Notes: generated by a model from the letters alone, not told the origin. A DNA stretch of 64,000 nt from Dysgonomonas sp. HDW5A (GCF_011299555.1 NZ_CP049857.1:496001-560000), one strand, 5' to 3'. Shown: positions 1 through 9,296, numbered from the stretch's first letter. Numbers and translations are program-made.

Positions 1-252
1 GACCTACGAAGCGGACATGAAATTGAGTTTGACAGCAATGGCAACTGGATTAAAATAAAAGGAGAATACACACCTATGCCTAAATCTATAATTGACTTAT
101 TACCTATAGGCATATCTCAATACATCTCAAAAAATTATCCACGCCGAGCAATTATTAAGATAAAGAAGAAAAAATATGGGTATAATGTAGAATTAGCCAG
201 CTCTGTAGAGCTTAAATTCGGACACAAAGGTGAATTTATAGGGAAAGATTAA
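1..252 (+). CDS. PepSY-like (DUF2874-type) protein, C-terminal part
   Basis: Reading frame 1 is open from the window edge to a TAA at 250-252 and encodes 83 residues; the 5' end lies outside the window. The visible part has the pattern of a PepSY-like repeat: a G-E-I-E-F-D strand, W-I-K-I-K-G, P-x-S-I-I-D-L-L-P-x-G-I, then a lysine-rich basic strand pair and a final F-x-H-K-G-E-F-I-G. Proteins of this family in Bacteroidetes are small periplasmic proteins often encoded beside a two-component system, and here a histidine kinase and response regulator follow immediately, in convergent orientation. The family call is from pattern memory; ligand and function are unknown. Confidence 0.6.
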   Translation, partial: DLRSGHEIEFDSNGNWIKIKGEYTPMPKSIIDLLPIGISQYISKNYPRRAIIKIKKKKYGYNVELASSVELKFGHKGEFIGKD

Positions 253-285
253 TCTTGTAGGCTTTTTATTCTCAGAATAATATCA

Positions 286-1551
286 TCAAGTAAAATCTAG
301 AATTGTAAAAAATACATTCTTATCGGGATAAGAGTATTCTATCTTAAATTTATTTTTATCACATATCGACTTTATAATACTCATTCCTAACCCGGTAGAG
401 TCTCCTTTTCTGTTACTCACCATTCTTTCGAATAAGTTTGCAGATTTTCCTTCGATTATCTCGCAAGAGTTTTCGATTGTTAACCTTTGTGTATCTAAGC
501 TAATCTTGATATATCCTCCCTGTATATTATGACGTATCGAATTACTAATTAGATTGGATATTAAGAATTCTGCAAGATGAGCATCCATGCGTAAAATACA
601 ATCGGAGATATTTAAGGTTAACGTAATTTCTTTTGCTTCAATTAATTCAACAAGTCCTTCAATATAATTATTTATTATAACGGAAATATTTACTTCGTTA
701 ACTTCCTGGAATTGATCATTACGAATCTTCGTTAATAACAAAAGTGATTTGTTTAGTTTTGACAAACGTAAAACGGCCTTTGATATAGTATTGAGAGATA
801 ATGAAGCATCTTTATCATCAAATGTTCTTTGTTTTAAAATTTCTAATTTCGATTGTACTATAGCTAATGGGGTCTGCATCTCATGAGAAATATCTTCCGA
901 AAAGTTTTTCATATTTTCATAATCAGCGTTTATTTTACGAACCATCTTGTTTAAGACATTATTGAGGTCATCGAACTCTTTAATACCCGAATCATTGAGA
1001 TTAAGCTCCTCTCCTATTCCCAAATCATAATCCTGTAATTTATTCATCGTATTATAGAAGGGGGACCATGCCTTCCTTTTCAGGTAAAAATCTATTAAAT
1101 AGATAAATATACCGAACAACACAAATATTAGGATAAGTAATCCGACAATAATATATAATAAATCATCAAGCACTATTGTAGGCTGATTCAAGGTAATAAG
1201 ATGCTGTTGTTGCTTATACTCTACAACAAAATAAAGTTGACGATAAGGTTGAAAATCGCCTGTAGCCTCGCTATATAACAAAGTATCTTTAAGACCTAAA
1301 GTATAATTATCTGAGTTATTTATCAGTCTTTCTTCTATGCGGTTAGGCTGAAATACCGATGATGTTATAATCGTTAGCGTATCATTTAACTTTACATAGT
1401 TTTCTACTCGATCTTTATATTCATAAAGAATCTGATCGGTAGATTGGTGTATAAATGTATTGAAGATAAAGAATGTAGATACACACCCCAATACTATGAT
1501 AAAAAGTAAGGTAAGTAATAAATAACGTCTTATGACATGGAATAGGCTCAT
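286..1551 (-). CDS. Sensor histidine kinase (two-component system)
   Basis: A 421-residue inner-membrane sensor kinase. Two membrane segments (about residues 10-30 and 131-153) flank a roughly 100-residue periplasmic sensor. A HAMP-like linker leads to a HisKA motif S-H-E-M-Q-T-P with the phospho-accepting His223, an N box S-N-L-I-S-N-S-I-R-H-N near 332-342, and a G box S-T-G-L-G-M near 385-390. I chose the ATG at 1551, one base after the regulator's stop (TGA-A-ATG). The longer upstream reading begins inside the regulator and adds no recognisable sequence. It presumably phosphorylates the regulator encoded immediately upstream; the stimulus is unknown. Confidence 0.92.
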   Translation of the reverse strand: MSLFHVIRRYLLLTLLFIIVLGCVSTFFIFNTFIHQSTDQILYEYKDRVENYVKLNDTLTIITSSVFQPNRIEERLINNSDNYTLGLKDTLLYSEATGDFQPYRQLYFVVEYKQQQHLITLNQPTIVLDDLLYIIVGLLILIFVLFGIFIYLIDFYLKRKAWSPFYNTMNKLQDYDLGIGEELNLNDSGIKEFDDLNNVLNKMVRKINADYENMKNFSEDISHEMQTPLAIVQSKLEILKQRTFDDKDASLSLNTISKAVLRLSKLNKSLLLLTKIRNDQFQEVNEVNISVIINNYIEGLVELIEAKEITLTLNISDCILRMDAHLAEFLISNLISNSIRHNIQGGYIKISLDTQRLTIENSCEIIEGKSANLFERMVSNRKGDSTGLGMSIIKSICDKNKFKIEYSYPDKNVFFTILDFT

Positions 1552-1552
1552 T

Positions 1553-2233
1553 TCATTTATCTTCGAATTGATAACCGACACCATACGCTGTATGGATATA
1601 ATCTTTGCAACCTGCATCAATAAGCTTCTTACGAAGGTTTTTGATGTGCGTATATATAAAATCAAAAGAGTCGGCTACAAGGCTCATATTATCACCCCAC
1701 AAATGTTCGGCTATTGCTTCTTTGTCCAATACTTTCGACTTATTGGTAATGAAAAACAAAAGTAAATCGTACTCTTTACGGGTTAGGGTAACTTCTTTAT
1801 CGTTAACAAATACTTTCCGACTATCAAATGAAATTTTTATTTCATTAAAGTCCAGCACATTCCCACCCTTAAAACTCCGTCTTCTTATTATTGATTTTAT
1901 ACGTGCATTCAGTTCCGAAAGATGAAAGGGTTTTGTTAGATAGTCGTCCGCACCTATATCTAAGCCTGTTAATTTATCATCAAGGGAATCCTTTGCGGAA
2001 ATAATAATGACTCCAGCTTCGGTATCTTTTTCTTTAAGTAATCGGATCAAATCAAGCCCACTACCACCGGGCAGTGAAATATCAATTATAAGGCAATCGT
2101 AATTGTACATTGAAATTTTATCTTCTCCATCCGGATAATTAGAAGCCGTTTCAATAGAAAAACCTTCCGATTGGAGATATTCGACTACTGATTCCTGTAA
2201 ATCCAATTCATCTTCAACTAATAGTAGTTTCAT
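1553..2233 (-). CDS. OmpR/PhoB-family response regulator
   Basis: A 226-residue DNA-binding regulator with an N-terminal receiver domain and a C-terminal winged helix. The receiver shows the acidic pair E-D at 7-8, the phospho-acceptor Asp51 in I-I-D-I-S-L-P-G-G-S-G, and the conserved lysine in L-T-K-P-F near 101. The winged-helix part contains L-T-R-K-E-Y-D-L-L and ends in Y-I-H-T-A-Y-G-V-G-Y-Q-F, typical of the family. It is the first gene of a two-gene unit with the kinase and lies 37 bases after gldH, so read-through from the gldH operon is possible. Target genes are not evident; the PepSY-like gene opposite is a candidate from general family context. Confidence 0.95.
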   Translation of the reverse strand: MKLLLVEDELDLQESVVEYLQSEGFSIETASNYPDGEDKISMYNYDCLIIDISLPGGSGLDLIRLLKEKDTEAGVIIISAKDSLDDKLTGLDIGADDYLTKPFHLSELNARIKSIIRRRSFKGGNVLDFNEIKISFDSRKVFVNDKEVTLTRKEYDLLLFFITNKSKVLDKEAIAEHLWGDNMSLVADSFDFIYTHIKNLRKKLIDAGCKDYIHTAYGVGYQFEDK

Positions 2234-2270
2234 GGTCGGTCGAAGTGTTAGTTTGTAATAAGAGAGAACC

Positions 2271-2750
2271 TTAGTTCTCTGTACTCTCTATCTTTAAGCC
2301 TATTTTCTCAATACCCTGCAAAGGTTCATCACGCATGCCATGAACGACCTTTAACTGGTAATTTCGCTTCTCAGGAAAAACAACATCTTTTTTATAGAGT
2401 AAAGGTAACTGATACAATGAACCAAAACCTGATCCATGCCATTTGCCTAGTTTATCAGCCAGTTCATATTGCTTTTCTTCCAATGTGAAATTTTGAGATT
2501 CAAAATCATCCAGAATATATAACCAGATATTCTGATATGGGTAATCTGAGTTATTCACCAGTTCAATTGTTACATCATAAGGGACATTAGGTAGGACTGA
2601 TAAAGAATCTATATCAAAGTAAATTGTATCTAACTTACTCCACTCATCTTCTTGAAGTTCGCTAAAACGATAATATGCCTCTCGTTTTTCACACGAGAGA
2701 CATACAAATCCTATTATCAATATACTTATGTATACAAATTTATGCTTCAT
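2271..2750 (-). CDS. gldH: Gliding-motility-type lipoprotein GldH
   Basis: A 159-residue predicted lipoprotein. Starting at the ATG at 2750 gives a signal peptide ending in a lipobox-like G-F-V-C-L-S-C, with Cys near residue 20, followed by the family-like Y-Y-R-F and a beta-rich body (I-E-L-V-N-N-S-D-Y-P-Y-Q-N-I-W-L). The start overlaps the end of the upstream RicT-like gene by 11 bases, which suggests translational coupling. A longer reading exists but lacks a signal peptide. GldH is required for gliding in Flavobacteria but also occurs in non-gliding Bacteroidales, so motility cannot be inferred; a role in outer-membrane assembly or type IX secretion is plausible. Confidence 0.85.
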   Translation of the reverse strand: MKHKFVYISILIIGFVCLSCEKREAYYRFSELQEDEWSKLDTIYFDIDSLSVLPNVPYDVTIELVNNSDYPYQNIWLYILDDFESQNFTLEEKQYELADKLGKWHGSGFGSLYQLPLLYKKDVVFPEKRNYQLKVVHGMRDEPLQGIEKIGLKIESTEN

Positions 2751-4341
2751 TCTGAGGCGAATTGTCATTTCGGTTGTTCCGATTCTCATTATTTCGAGGT
2801 CTGTTTCTAAACCTGTTATTATTGTTTCGATTCTTATTACGTTGAGAATTAGGAGCAGATTCCTTATTTTCATTGCTTACTGCAACATTCTTAGGTTCTT
2901 TCTCCGTAGTTGTTGCTTGAGCAGTAGCTTCGGTCTGAGGACGTCCTCCGCCTTTGACAACTTTCTTCTTTCTGTTCTTGTTATTCGAATTATTATCGAA
3001 ACGATTAATGTTATCTTCCAGAATATCCATAGCTCCGGCTTTCTCCTGCACTTCGGCATTCTCGATATCTATTCTCACAGGCTTATTGCCGTTGCGATTC
3101 ATCTTCATTACCTCATAGACACGATCTTTATTGACCGTCACCAAATTGGCTGCAAAGTGCTTATCTGTTGAATAAGTCATCATACCCGAAAGTATATCTG
3201 TCTTAAAATGGAAAAACGATCCGTCCTTTGTATCCAGAACAATCTCACGTGAAGGCAGCTTTTTCTGAGCTTCTACGTAAGTATCCACTTCGTAATTAAG
3301 ACAGCATTTGAGTTTTCCACATTGACCAGCAAGTTTTTGAGGATTCAGAGATATATCCTGAAAACGGGCTGCGGAGGTAGATACCGAAACAAAATTCGAC
3401 ATCGAGCTTGAACAGCAGAGTTCTCTTCCACAAGGGCCGATACCTCCTACTCTTCCTGCTTCCTGACGGGCTCCGATCTGCTTCATCTCAATTTTTACAC
3501 GGAATTGTTCTGCATAAACCTTGATCAGCTGACGAAAATCGACACGTTCATCAGCAATATAATAGAATATTGCTTTGTTTCCATCGCCTTGATATTCCAC
3601 ATCACTGATCTTCATATTCAGATTCTGACTTTCGGCTAGTTCACGGGCCCTTAGCATCGTTTTATGTTCTAATGCTTTAGCTTCATTGTATTTATCAATA
3701 TCCAGAGGTTTAGCAATTCTATAGATACGTTTTTGTTCGCCTGGCTGACCTCTGTAATTGCTTTTCTTCATTTGCAGAAGAACCAATTTTCCGGTCAGGG
3801 TAACCTCTCCGATATCATGACCGGGAGTAGCTTCTACTGCAACAATATCTCCTTTATACAAATCGAGATTGTTACTATTTAAATAGTAGCCTTTTCGCGT
3901 ATTTTTGAATTGAACCTCTACCATCTGAGTCTCTAATTGCGACTCGGGCATATCATAAAGCCAATCAAAAACTTCTAACTTGTGAGTACCTTTAGTACTA
4001 CTGCAGCAGCCTCCGCCACCTGATGAACAGCCACCCGAAGAGCAACCACCTGATGAACAACCGCCACCGCCGGACGAACAACAACTGCCTCCTGTGGGGG
4101 CTGACGGTGCATTAGCATCTGTTGGAGAACCTCCGGAAGTAGCCTCGGCCTCAGCCTTTTTCAATGCTCCTCCACAAGCTCCTCCTGGATTTTTGCCACA
4201 ACCACAAGCTTTCACTTGCATTCCATTTACTACAACGGTTTGTTTCTTTTTACCGCATGTGCAACCGATCGGAGTTTTGCATGTGCCTAAACAATCGTTT
4301 ACCGGCTTGTACTGTTTATTGGGATTTAAATTAAGTTCCAT
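2740..4341 (-). CDS. PSP1-domain protein, RicT/YaaT-like, with cysteine-rich N-terminus
   Basis: A 533-residue cytoplasmic protein. Residues about 125-400 carry the PSP1 core with the diagnostic cysteine motifs G-P-C-G-R-E-L-C-C and G-Q-C-G-K-L-K-C-C. In Bacillus the homologue RicT (YaaT) acts with RicA and RicF in an iron-sulfur-containing complex that affects RNA processing; its role in Bacteroidetes is unsettled. The N-terminus is unusual: 14 cysteines within the first 113 residues, including C-x-C pairs and a stretch from about 83 to 115 made almost only of Gly, Ser and Cys. The C-terminus (about 440-533) is a low-complexity Asn/Arg/Lys-rich tail that may bind nucleic acid. It lies between holB and gldH on the same strand. 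Confidence 0.88.
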   Translation of the reverse strand: MELNLNPNKQYKPVNDCLGTCKTPIGCTCGKKKQTVVVNGMQVKACGCGKNPGGACGGALKKAEAEATSGGSPTDANAPSAPTGGSCCSSGGGGCSSGGCSSGGCSSGGGGCCSSTKGTHKLEVFDWLYDMPESQLETQMVEVQFKNTRKGYYLNSNNLDLYKGDIVAVEATPGHDIGEVTLTGKLVLLQMKKSNYRGQPGEQKRIYRIAKPLDIDKYNEAKALEHKTMLRARELAESQNLNMKISDVEYQGDGNKAIFYYIADERVDFRQLIKVYAEQFRVKIEMKQIGARQEAGRVGGIGPCGRELCCSSSMSNFVSVSTSAARFQDISLNPQKLAGQCGKLKCCLNYEVDTYVEAQKKLPSREIVLDTKDGSFFHFKTDILSGMMTYSTDKHFAANLVTVNKDRVYEVMKMNRNGNKPVRIDIENAEVQEKAGAMDILEDNINRFDNNSNNKNRKKKVVKGGGRPQTEATAQATTTEKEPKNVAVSNENKESAPNSQRNKNRNNNNRFRNRPRNNENRNNRNDNSPQNEA

Positions 4342-4423
4342 AATGTTTTAAATAAAACAAAGCCCCTTTTTCGACTTTGTGGGTTTATATAAGCAAAAGT
4401 AAGTATTTAATGCAACATCTTTT

Positions 4424-4482
4424 AATTATAACTGTCAGTTGTACTTATACTTGCCAAAGCAATAAATAGGTCTACGACCTTA
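4424..4482 (-). repeat. Intergenic palindromic element, copy 1
   Basis: Core AGGTC-TAC-GACCT at 4468-4480, touching the TAA stop of holB. On the minus strand the core is followed by TTATTGCTTTGGCAAGTATA. It belongs to a family of nine similar sites in the window and probably folds into a hairpin at the 3' end of holB. Confidence 0.65.
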
Positions 4483-5598
4483 TCTTTTCAAAAGCATGGT
4501 TATTTTCAGACATAAGTCAAAAAAGACCATCTTTGCATTTACATTCTGTTCGATATGCCGTTCGGCTAAAGCCAATTCGGCTGTAAAATCTATTATATTT
4601 TTTTCGTTGATAAAAGGAGCAAAACGATTTCCAAAACGGTTCTCCTCTTGATTTAAATATATCATTTCCGAATGTTTGAGATTACTTACAAAGTACTCAC
4701 GTATCATTCTTTGACAATATACTAAAAAATTCTTCTGACGTTCTCTTCCAACTGTTGCTATTTCATTTGCAATCGCCTTAATATCTTTGATACTACGGGC
4801 ATAGGAAGATCGCATCATTTGAACAAAAAGATTAAAAAAGAACTTATGTTCTTCATCCAAACTAATGGTTTCAATAGCTTTCAGATAGCTGCCATTGGCT
4901 ATGTGAGCTACCGTAACTGCATCTTCGGGTGTTATATTATATTCTGACTTTAGAGCTTCTACAATAGCACTCTCTGCAATATTATGTATATTGACACGCT
5001 GACATCTCGACTGTATGGTTGTTATTATCTGGTCAGGAGTATTAGAAACCAATATGAAAACCGTTTTATCATAAGGTTCTTCTATTATTTTAAGGAGCTT
5101 ATTGGCACATGCTTCGTGCATTTTTTCAGGTAGCCAGATGATCATCGTTTTATACTTTGCCTCGTATATTTTAAGGCTCAGTTTTCGGATAATCTCTTCG
5201 CTTTCCTTTGCATAGATCATACCCTGGGCATTCTCAGCTCCAACATATGCTAACCACTGGCTTAAGCTGAAATAATGATGCTCGCCTACAAATGTCCTCC
5301 ATTCATTGATATAATCATCACATACTTCTTTTTTGTCTTTCTTGATTACAGGAAAAACAAAATGAAGATCGGGGTGTGCGAGTTTCTTATATTTAAGACA
5401 AGAACTGCACTTTCCACACGAATCGTTATCCTGAGGGTCAAGGCAGTTCAGATATTGAGCATAAGAGAGTGCAAGAGATAGTTTACCTACCCCTTCCGGT
5501 CCGCAAAAGAGTCGGGCATGAGGTATAATACCTTTTTTAACCGAACTTATCAATTGTTCTTTTACGTCTTCTTGCCCTATTATATCTTTAAAAAACAC
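4480..5598 (-). CDS. holB: DNA polymerase III delta-prime subunit
   Basis: A 372-residue clamp-loader subunit. An AAA+ fold starts at residue 1 (M-F-F-K-D-I-I-G-Q-E) with a Walker A motif G-P-E-G-V-G-K-L-S, then a zinc module C-G-K-C-S-S-C-L preceded by another Cys, and a sensor-1 region with the S-R-C motif in Q-S-R-C-Q-R-V typical of clamp-loader subunits. The C-terminal third is helical and poorly conserved, as usual for this subunit. It opens the sliding clamp together with delta and gamma/tau. The gene follows metF after 82 bases. That gap contains a perfect GCGAATA/TATTCGC hairpin at 5630-5645, so the two genes may be partly uncoupled. Confidence 0.92.
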   Translation of the reverse strand: MFFKDIIGQEDVKEQLISSVKKGIIPHARLFCGPEGVGKLSLALSYAQYLNCLDPQDNDSCGKCSSCLKYKKLAHPDLHFVFPVIKKDKKEVCDDYINEWRTFVGEHHYFSLSQWLAYVGAENAQGMIYAKESEEIIRKLSLKIYEAKYKTMIIWLPEKMHEACANKLLKIIEEPYDKTVFILVSNTPDQIITTIQSRCQRVNIHNIAESAIVEALKSEYNITPEDAVTVAHIANGSYLKAIETISLDEEHKFFFNLFVQMMRSSYARSIKDIKAIANEIATVGRERQKNFLVYCQRMIREYFVSNLKHSEMIYLNQEENRFGNRFAPFINEKNIIDFTAELALAERHIEQNVNAKMVFFDLCLKITMLLKR

Positions 5599-5629
5599 TA
5601 TTCTTTATCTTCTTTTATTTAGTTTTCGA

Positions 5630-5645
5630 GCGAATATTTATTCGC
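5630..5645. other. Short perfect hairpin between metF and holB
   Basis: GCGAATA at 5630-5636 pairs with TATTCGC at 5639-5645. It has only a two-base gap and no clear T-run on the minus strand, so it is a weak terminator at best and may be an mRNA end or processing structure of metF. Confidence 0.4.
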
Positions 5646-5680
5646 CCCCTATACTCACCGCTTTGTTAACTGTTGACGGA

Positions 5681-6631
5681 TTAATACACCTCTTTAGCTA
5701 TGCGGCGTACACTTTCGGTAGCCATTAGAGCATAAAAATGAATACTGGGGACTCCGTATTGAATCAATTCTTTACATTGTTTAATCCCCCACTCTATTCC
5801 GACTTCTTTTGCATCTGCATCCGACTGACATTTTCTCAATTCGGAAGCCAGCTCTTCGGGAATATCAGACCTGAATGTTCTGGGTAAAAGAGTCAGATGA
5901 TTCGTTTTATATATCGGCTTCACTCCGGGAATAATCGGTATAGAAATACCTTCGGCACGACAACGTTCTACGAATGAAAAATATTTACTGTTATCAAAAA
6001 ACATTTGAGTCACAAAATATTCTGCACCTTGCTCTTGTTTCATTTTCAAGTAATGAATATCCGACTCTAAGTTGGGAGCTTCTTCATGCTTCTCGGGGTA
6101 ACAAGCCATTCCATAAGAAAATGGAGTTTCGAATCGATCAAAAGTTCCTCCATCGGCTGTTATTCCTTCGTTAAATTGATTGACCTGCACCTGCAAATCA
6201 GTTGCATACTGATTCATATTACCCGCCAATTGATCCGACTCAAGCTTATGAGCATCTCCTCTTAAAAGAAGAAGATTATGAATTCCCAAGAAATTTAAAT
6301 CTATCAAAGCATATTCTGTTTCTTCTTTCGTAAATCCTTTACAGATCATGTGAGGAATAGCAGTAATATTATATTTATTCTGTATAGAAGCTGCAATTGC
6401 TACAGTACCCGGGCGTTTTCTTACATTCACCTTAGTTACTGTCCCATCGGGCATTTCCTTGTATATATTTTCGCTGTGATGCGTAGTTATATTTATATAC
6501 TTGGGATCAAATTCGATCAGCTTGTCTATTATGTTGTACGCTTTCTGAATACTATTACCTTTCAAAGGGGGCAATATCTCAAAAGAGAAAGCGGTTTTTC
6601 CATTATTTTCGATTAAATCTGTAACTTTCAT
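5681..6631 (-). CDS. metF: 5,10-methylenetetrahydrofolate reductase
   Basis: A 316-residue flavoprotein of the MetF (TIM-barrel) family, close to the bacterial family length of about 300. It begins with F-S-F-E-I-L-P-P-L-K-G, the catalytic-glutamate strand. It continues with Y-I-N-I-T-T-H-H, an I-P-H-M-I-C-K-G strand, the L-L-L-R-G-D motif, and the Y-F-V-T-Q-M-F-F-D strand that contacts FAD and folate. It reduces methylene-THF to methyl-THF for methionine synthesis. It lies 105 bases downstream of rseP on the same strand, separated by a hairpin at 6701-6720. Confidence 0.96.
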   Translation of the reverse strand: MKVTDLIENNGKTAFSFEILPPLKGNSIQKAYNIIDKLIEFDPKYINITTHHSENIYKEMPDGTVTKVNVRKRPGTVAIAASIQNKYNITAIPHMICKGFTKEETEYALIDLNFLGIHNLLLLRGDAHKLESDQLAGNMNQYATDLQVQVNQFNEGITADGGTFDRFETPFSYGMACYPEKHEEAPNLESDIHYLKMKQEQGAEYFVTQMFFDNSKYFSFVERCRAEGISIPIIPGVKPIYKTNHLTLLPRTFRSDIPEELASELRKCQSDADAKEVGIEWGIKQCKELIQYGVPSIHFYALMATESVRRIAKEVY

Positions 6632-6700
6632 TATCCGTATTTACCTTATAAGTAAAGAATAAAATTTATTGGTCTATTTTATAGTTGTAACTAACTATTA

Positions 6701-6720
6701 TACCACTTTAGTCAGTGGTA
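6701..6720. terminator. Hairpin between rseP and metF
   Basis: TACCACT at 6701-6707 pairs perfectly with AGTGGTA at 6714-6720, with a six-base loop. On the minus strand it lies just downstream of rseP. There is no strong T-run, so it may be a weak or partial terminator, or an mRNA-stabilising structure. Confidence 0.4.
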
Positions 6721-6736
6721 AGATAAATCTGATACT

Positions 6737-8074
6737 TTACTTGAATATGGCTTTAAAAAGGTCATTTCCGTTTGCATAAATCAGTAAAGCAAAAATAAAT
6801 ACCATACCTGCAACCTGAGCATACTCTTGGAATTTTTCATTCGGTTTTCGGCGAGTAATCATTTCGTAAAGCAAAAACATCACATGTCCACCGTCCAACA
6901 TGGGTATAGGTAAGATATTCATCACAGCCAAAATCACAGATAAGAATGCAGTCATAAACCAAAATGCCTGCCAATCCCAAGTAGCAGGGAACATACTTCC
7001 GATACCACCAAACCCACTAAGATTAGATAAACCTTCTTTTGTGAATACAAATCTGAATTGTGCAATATATCCTTGTAGGGTTTCTTTTGCCAGATTCACT
7101 CCCGCCGGAAATGAAGCAAAGAAACCAATATTATCATGTCTCAACTGACAAATCGCTGTCAATGGGATAGAAGTAAATCCTAAAACACCCGAACTATCTA
7201 CAATTGCGGTAGTACTATATAGAGAATCGCCTCTGTAATAACTGATAACTACTTCTGAATTTAGATTCTCCCCTATATTTTTCCGAATTCCGGCGAAAGA
7301 TTCTACCGCTTTACCATTAACCGATACAATACTATCTCCTTTGATTAAACCGCTTTTTTGGGCGATACTGCCTACAATTACACTGTCTACAACAGGTGGA
7401 ATTTTCATTTCATAAGCCATCTTTTTTGAGCCTATCATCTTATCGGCAAAATCTAAAGGCATAGTTACAGTTTGTAGCTCTCCGTTTCGCTCAATAACAA
7501 CTTCTTTAGCATTGGCAAACTTCATCAGGGTATTTATATCCAATGTTTTATCCATGTGATATTTTAACTCTTTGCCATCAGCACTTATAATTTTATCGCC
7601 ATCCTGAAAGCCTGCATCTTTTGCAACCTGACTAAACTCCATACCACGGCTTACATCTTTAAAAGAGATATAAGAATCGCCCCATGAGAAGAGAATCATT
7701 GAGTAGATAAATATTGCCAAAATTATATTGAAAAGAACACCTCCAATCATCACCAATAGACGTTGCCATGTCGGTTTAGATCTGAACTCCCAAGGTTGTT
7801 CGGGCTGTTTCAGTTGCTCTTTATCCATCGACTCGTCGATCATTCCGGCAATTTTCACATACCCTCCCAAAGGTAACCAACCGATACCATATTCTGTATC
7901 GCTATTTTTAGGTTTAAACTTGAATAAAGAAAAACCTATATCGAAAAAGAGGTAAAATTTCTCGACCTTAATTTTAAATACACGGGCAAAAAAGAAATGT
8001 CCGAATTCGTGGACAATAACCAATATTGATAAACTTAAAATTAATTGTAACGCTTTTATGAAAAATGTTTCCAT
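6737..8074 (-). CDS. rseP: RseP-type site-2 intramembrane metalloprotease
   Basis: A 445-residue inner-membrane zinc protease. The zinc-binding motif H22-E-x-x-H26 lies in the first membrane helix (I-V-H-E-F-G-H-F-F-F-A), and the third ligand is in M-L-D-G-G-H near the C-terminal helices. Two PDZ-like segments lie between, around residues 125-290. RseP cuts single-pass membrane substrates such as anti-sigma factors and remnant signal peptides. It follows dxr by 69 bases; dxr and rseP are commonly neighbours in bacteria. Zinc ligands, helices and length are all intact. Confidence 0.95.
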   Translation of the reverse strand: METFFIKALQLILSLSILVIVHEFGHFFFARVFKIKVEKFYLFFDIGFSLFKFKPKNSDTEYGIGWLPLGGYVKIAGMIDESMDKEQLKQPEQPWEFRSKPTWQRLLVMIGGVLFNIILAIFIYSMILFSWGDSYISFKDVSRGMEFSQVAKDAGFQDGDKIISADGKELKYHMDKTLDINTLMKFANAKEVVIERNGELQTVTMPLDFADKMIGSKKMAYEMKIPPVVDSVIVGSIAQKSGLIKGDSIVSVNGKAVESFAGIRKNIGENLNSEVVISYYRGDSLYSTTAIVDSSGVLGFTSIPLTAICQLRHDNIGFFASFPAGVNLAKETLQGYIAQFRFVFTKEGLSNLSGFGGIGSMFPATWDWQAFWFMTAFLSVILAVMNILPIPMLDGGHVMFLLYEMITRRKPNEKFQEYAQVAGMVFIFALLIYANGNDLFKAIFK

Positions 8075-8143
8075 TAGTCTGTTTTAGAAAATAAATAATT
8101 AAGATCGTTGATCTCTTTACTATGATTTGTTAGTGACCTAAGC

Positions 8144-9289
8144 TTAAATAAAAGCAGCGGCCACTTCTCTGGCTTCGATATTTGACAACACATAGTCGTC
8201 ATACGTTGGCTTTTGAATAAATGAAGCTTTCTGCATGGTTTTCTCTATAATGTCGCTCATCTCGAGAAAGCCTATTTTTTCTTTTAGAAAGGCTTCTACA
8301 ACTATTTCGTTTGCAGCATTTACGATGCAAGGCATATTTCCCCCTTTATTGGCTGCATCAAAAGCAAAGGCCAGATTACGGAATCGATCCATATCAGGCT
8401 CTTCGAAAGTCATAGTACCCAGTTTAAATATATCCAGTCGTTCGAAATTAGATTTCAGACGATTCGGATAGGCAAACGCATATTGAATCGGTAAACGCAT
8501 ATCAGGTAAACCCATCTGCGCTATAATAGAAGAATCTTCGAATTGTACCATCGAATGAATAATAGACTGAGGATGTACAACTACCTGCACTTGATCGGGA
8601 GTAAGCCCAAAGAGCCACTTAGCTTCGATCATTTCAAAGCCTTTATTCATTAACGTCGCCGAATCGATGGTAATCTTAGCTCCCATCTCCCAATTAGGAT
8701 GTTTTAGAGCCTGATGCTTAGTCACTTTTTGCAATTCATCTTTGTTGAATTTACGGAAAGGGCCACCCGAAGCAGTCAGTAATATTTTCTCGATAGGACT
8801 ACATTCGCCATTTAAACATTGAAAGATAGCCGAATGTTCCGAATCGACCGGTAATATAGGCACTTTATTTTCTAATGCCAATTCTGTGATTAATTCACCC
8901 GCAACTACCAATGTCTCTTTATTGGCCAATGCAATAGGCTTTTTAGCTTTAATAGCACTGATAGTTGGAGCCAATCCGGCATAACCAACCATAGCTGTAA
9001 GCACTATATCGATAGGTTCGCTCTGAACTACCTGAACAATAGAATCCATTCCTGCCCAAACCTTAATAGGCAGATCAGCCAATGCTGCTTTAAGGGCTTC
9101 ATATTTATCTTCATTAGCAATCACGACCACCTCAGGCTGAAATTCACGGGCTTGTTTCACCAGCAAATCCAAGCTATTATTTGCAGTGATAGCATATACC
9201 TCAAATTTATCGGAATGCTCTCTGACCACGTCTAATGCCTGTGTGCCTATAGATCCTGTTGATCCTAATATAGCGAGTTTACGTTTCAT
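8144..9289 (-). CDS. dxr: 1-deoxy-D-xylulose-5-phosphate reductoisomerase
   Basis: A 381-residue cytosolic enzyme of the MEP isoprenoid pathway that converts DXP to MEP with NADPH. The NADPH-binding motif G-S-T-G-S-I-G-T-Q is at the N-terminus (residues 9-17). The central A-N-K-E-T-L-V, the P-V-D-S-E-H-S-A-I-F-Q-C metal and substrate motif, and the flexible-loop region H-P-N-W-x-M-G are all visible. Its start lies seven bases downstream of the degenerate LytM gene, so the two are probably co-transcribed. Confidence 0.97.
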   Translation of the reverse strand: MKRKLAILGSTGSIGTQALDVVREHSDKFEVYAITANNSLDLLVKQAREFQPEVVVIANEDKYEALKAALADLPIKVWAGMDSIVQVVQSEPIDIVLTAMVGYAGLAPTISAIKAKKPIALANKETLVVAGELITELALENKVPILPVDSEHSAIFQCLNGECSPIEKILLTASGGPFRKFNKDELQKVTKHQALKHPNWEMGAKITIDSATLMNKGFEMIEAKWLFGLTPDQVQVVVHPQSIIHSMVQFEDSSIIAQMGLPDMRLPIQYAFAYPNRLKSNFERLDIFKLGTMTFEEPDMDRFRNLAFAFDAANKGGNMPCIVNAANEIVVEAFLKEKIGFLEMSDIIEKTMQKASFIQKPTYDDYVLSNIEAREVAAAFI

Positions 9290-9296
9290 CTATTTT

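Noticed and set aside
1552-1665. Longer N-terminus for the histidine kinase
   Set aside because: It would overlap the response-regulator coding end by over 110 bases and adds a tail with no signal or membrane feature; the ATG at 1551 directly follows the regulator's stop.
2728-3171. A 147-residue plus-strand frame opposite the RicT-like gene
   Set aside because: It is the antisense shadow of the Asn/Arg-rich tail; the hydrophobic run comes from complementary codons.
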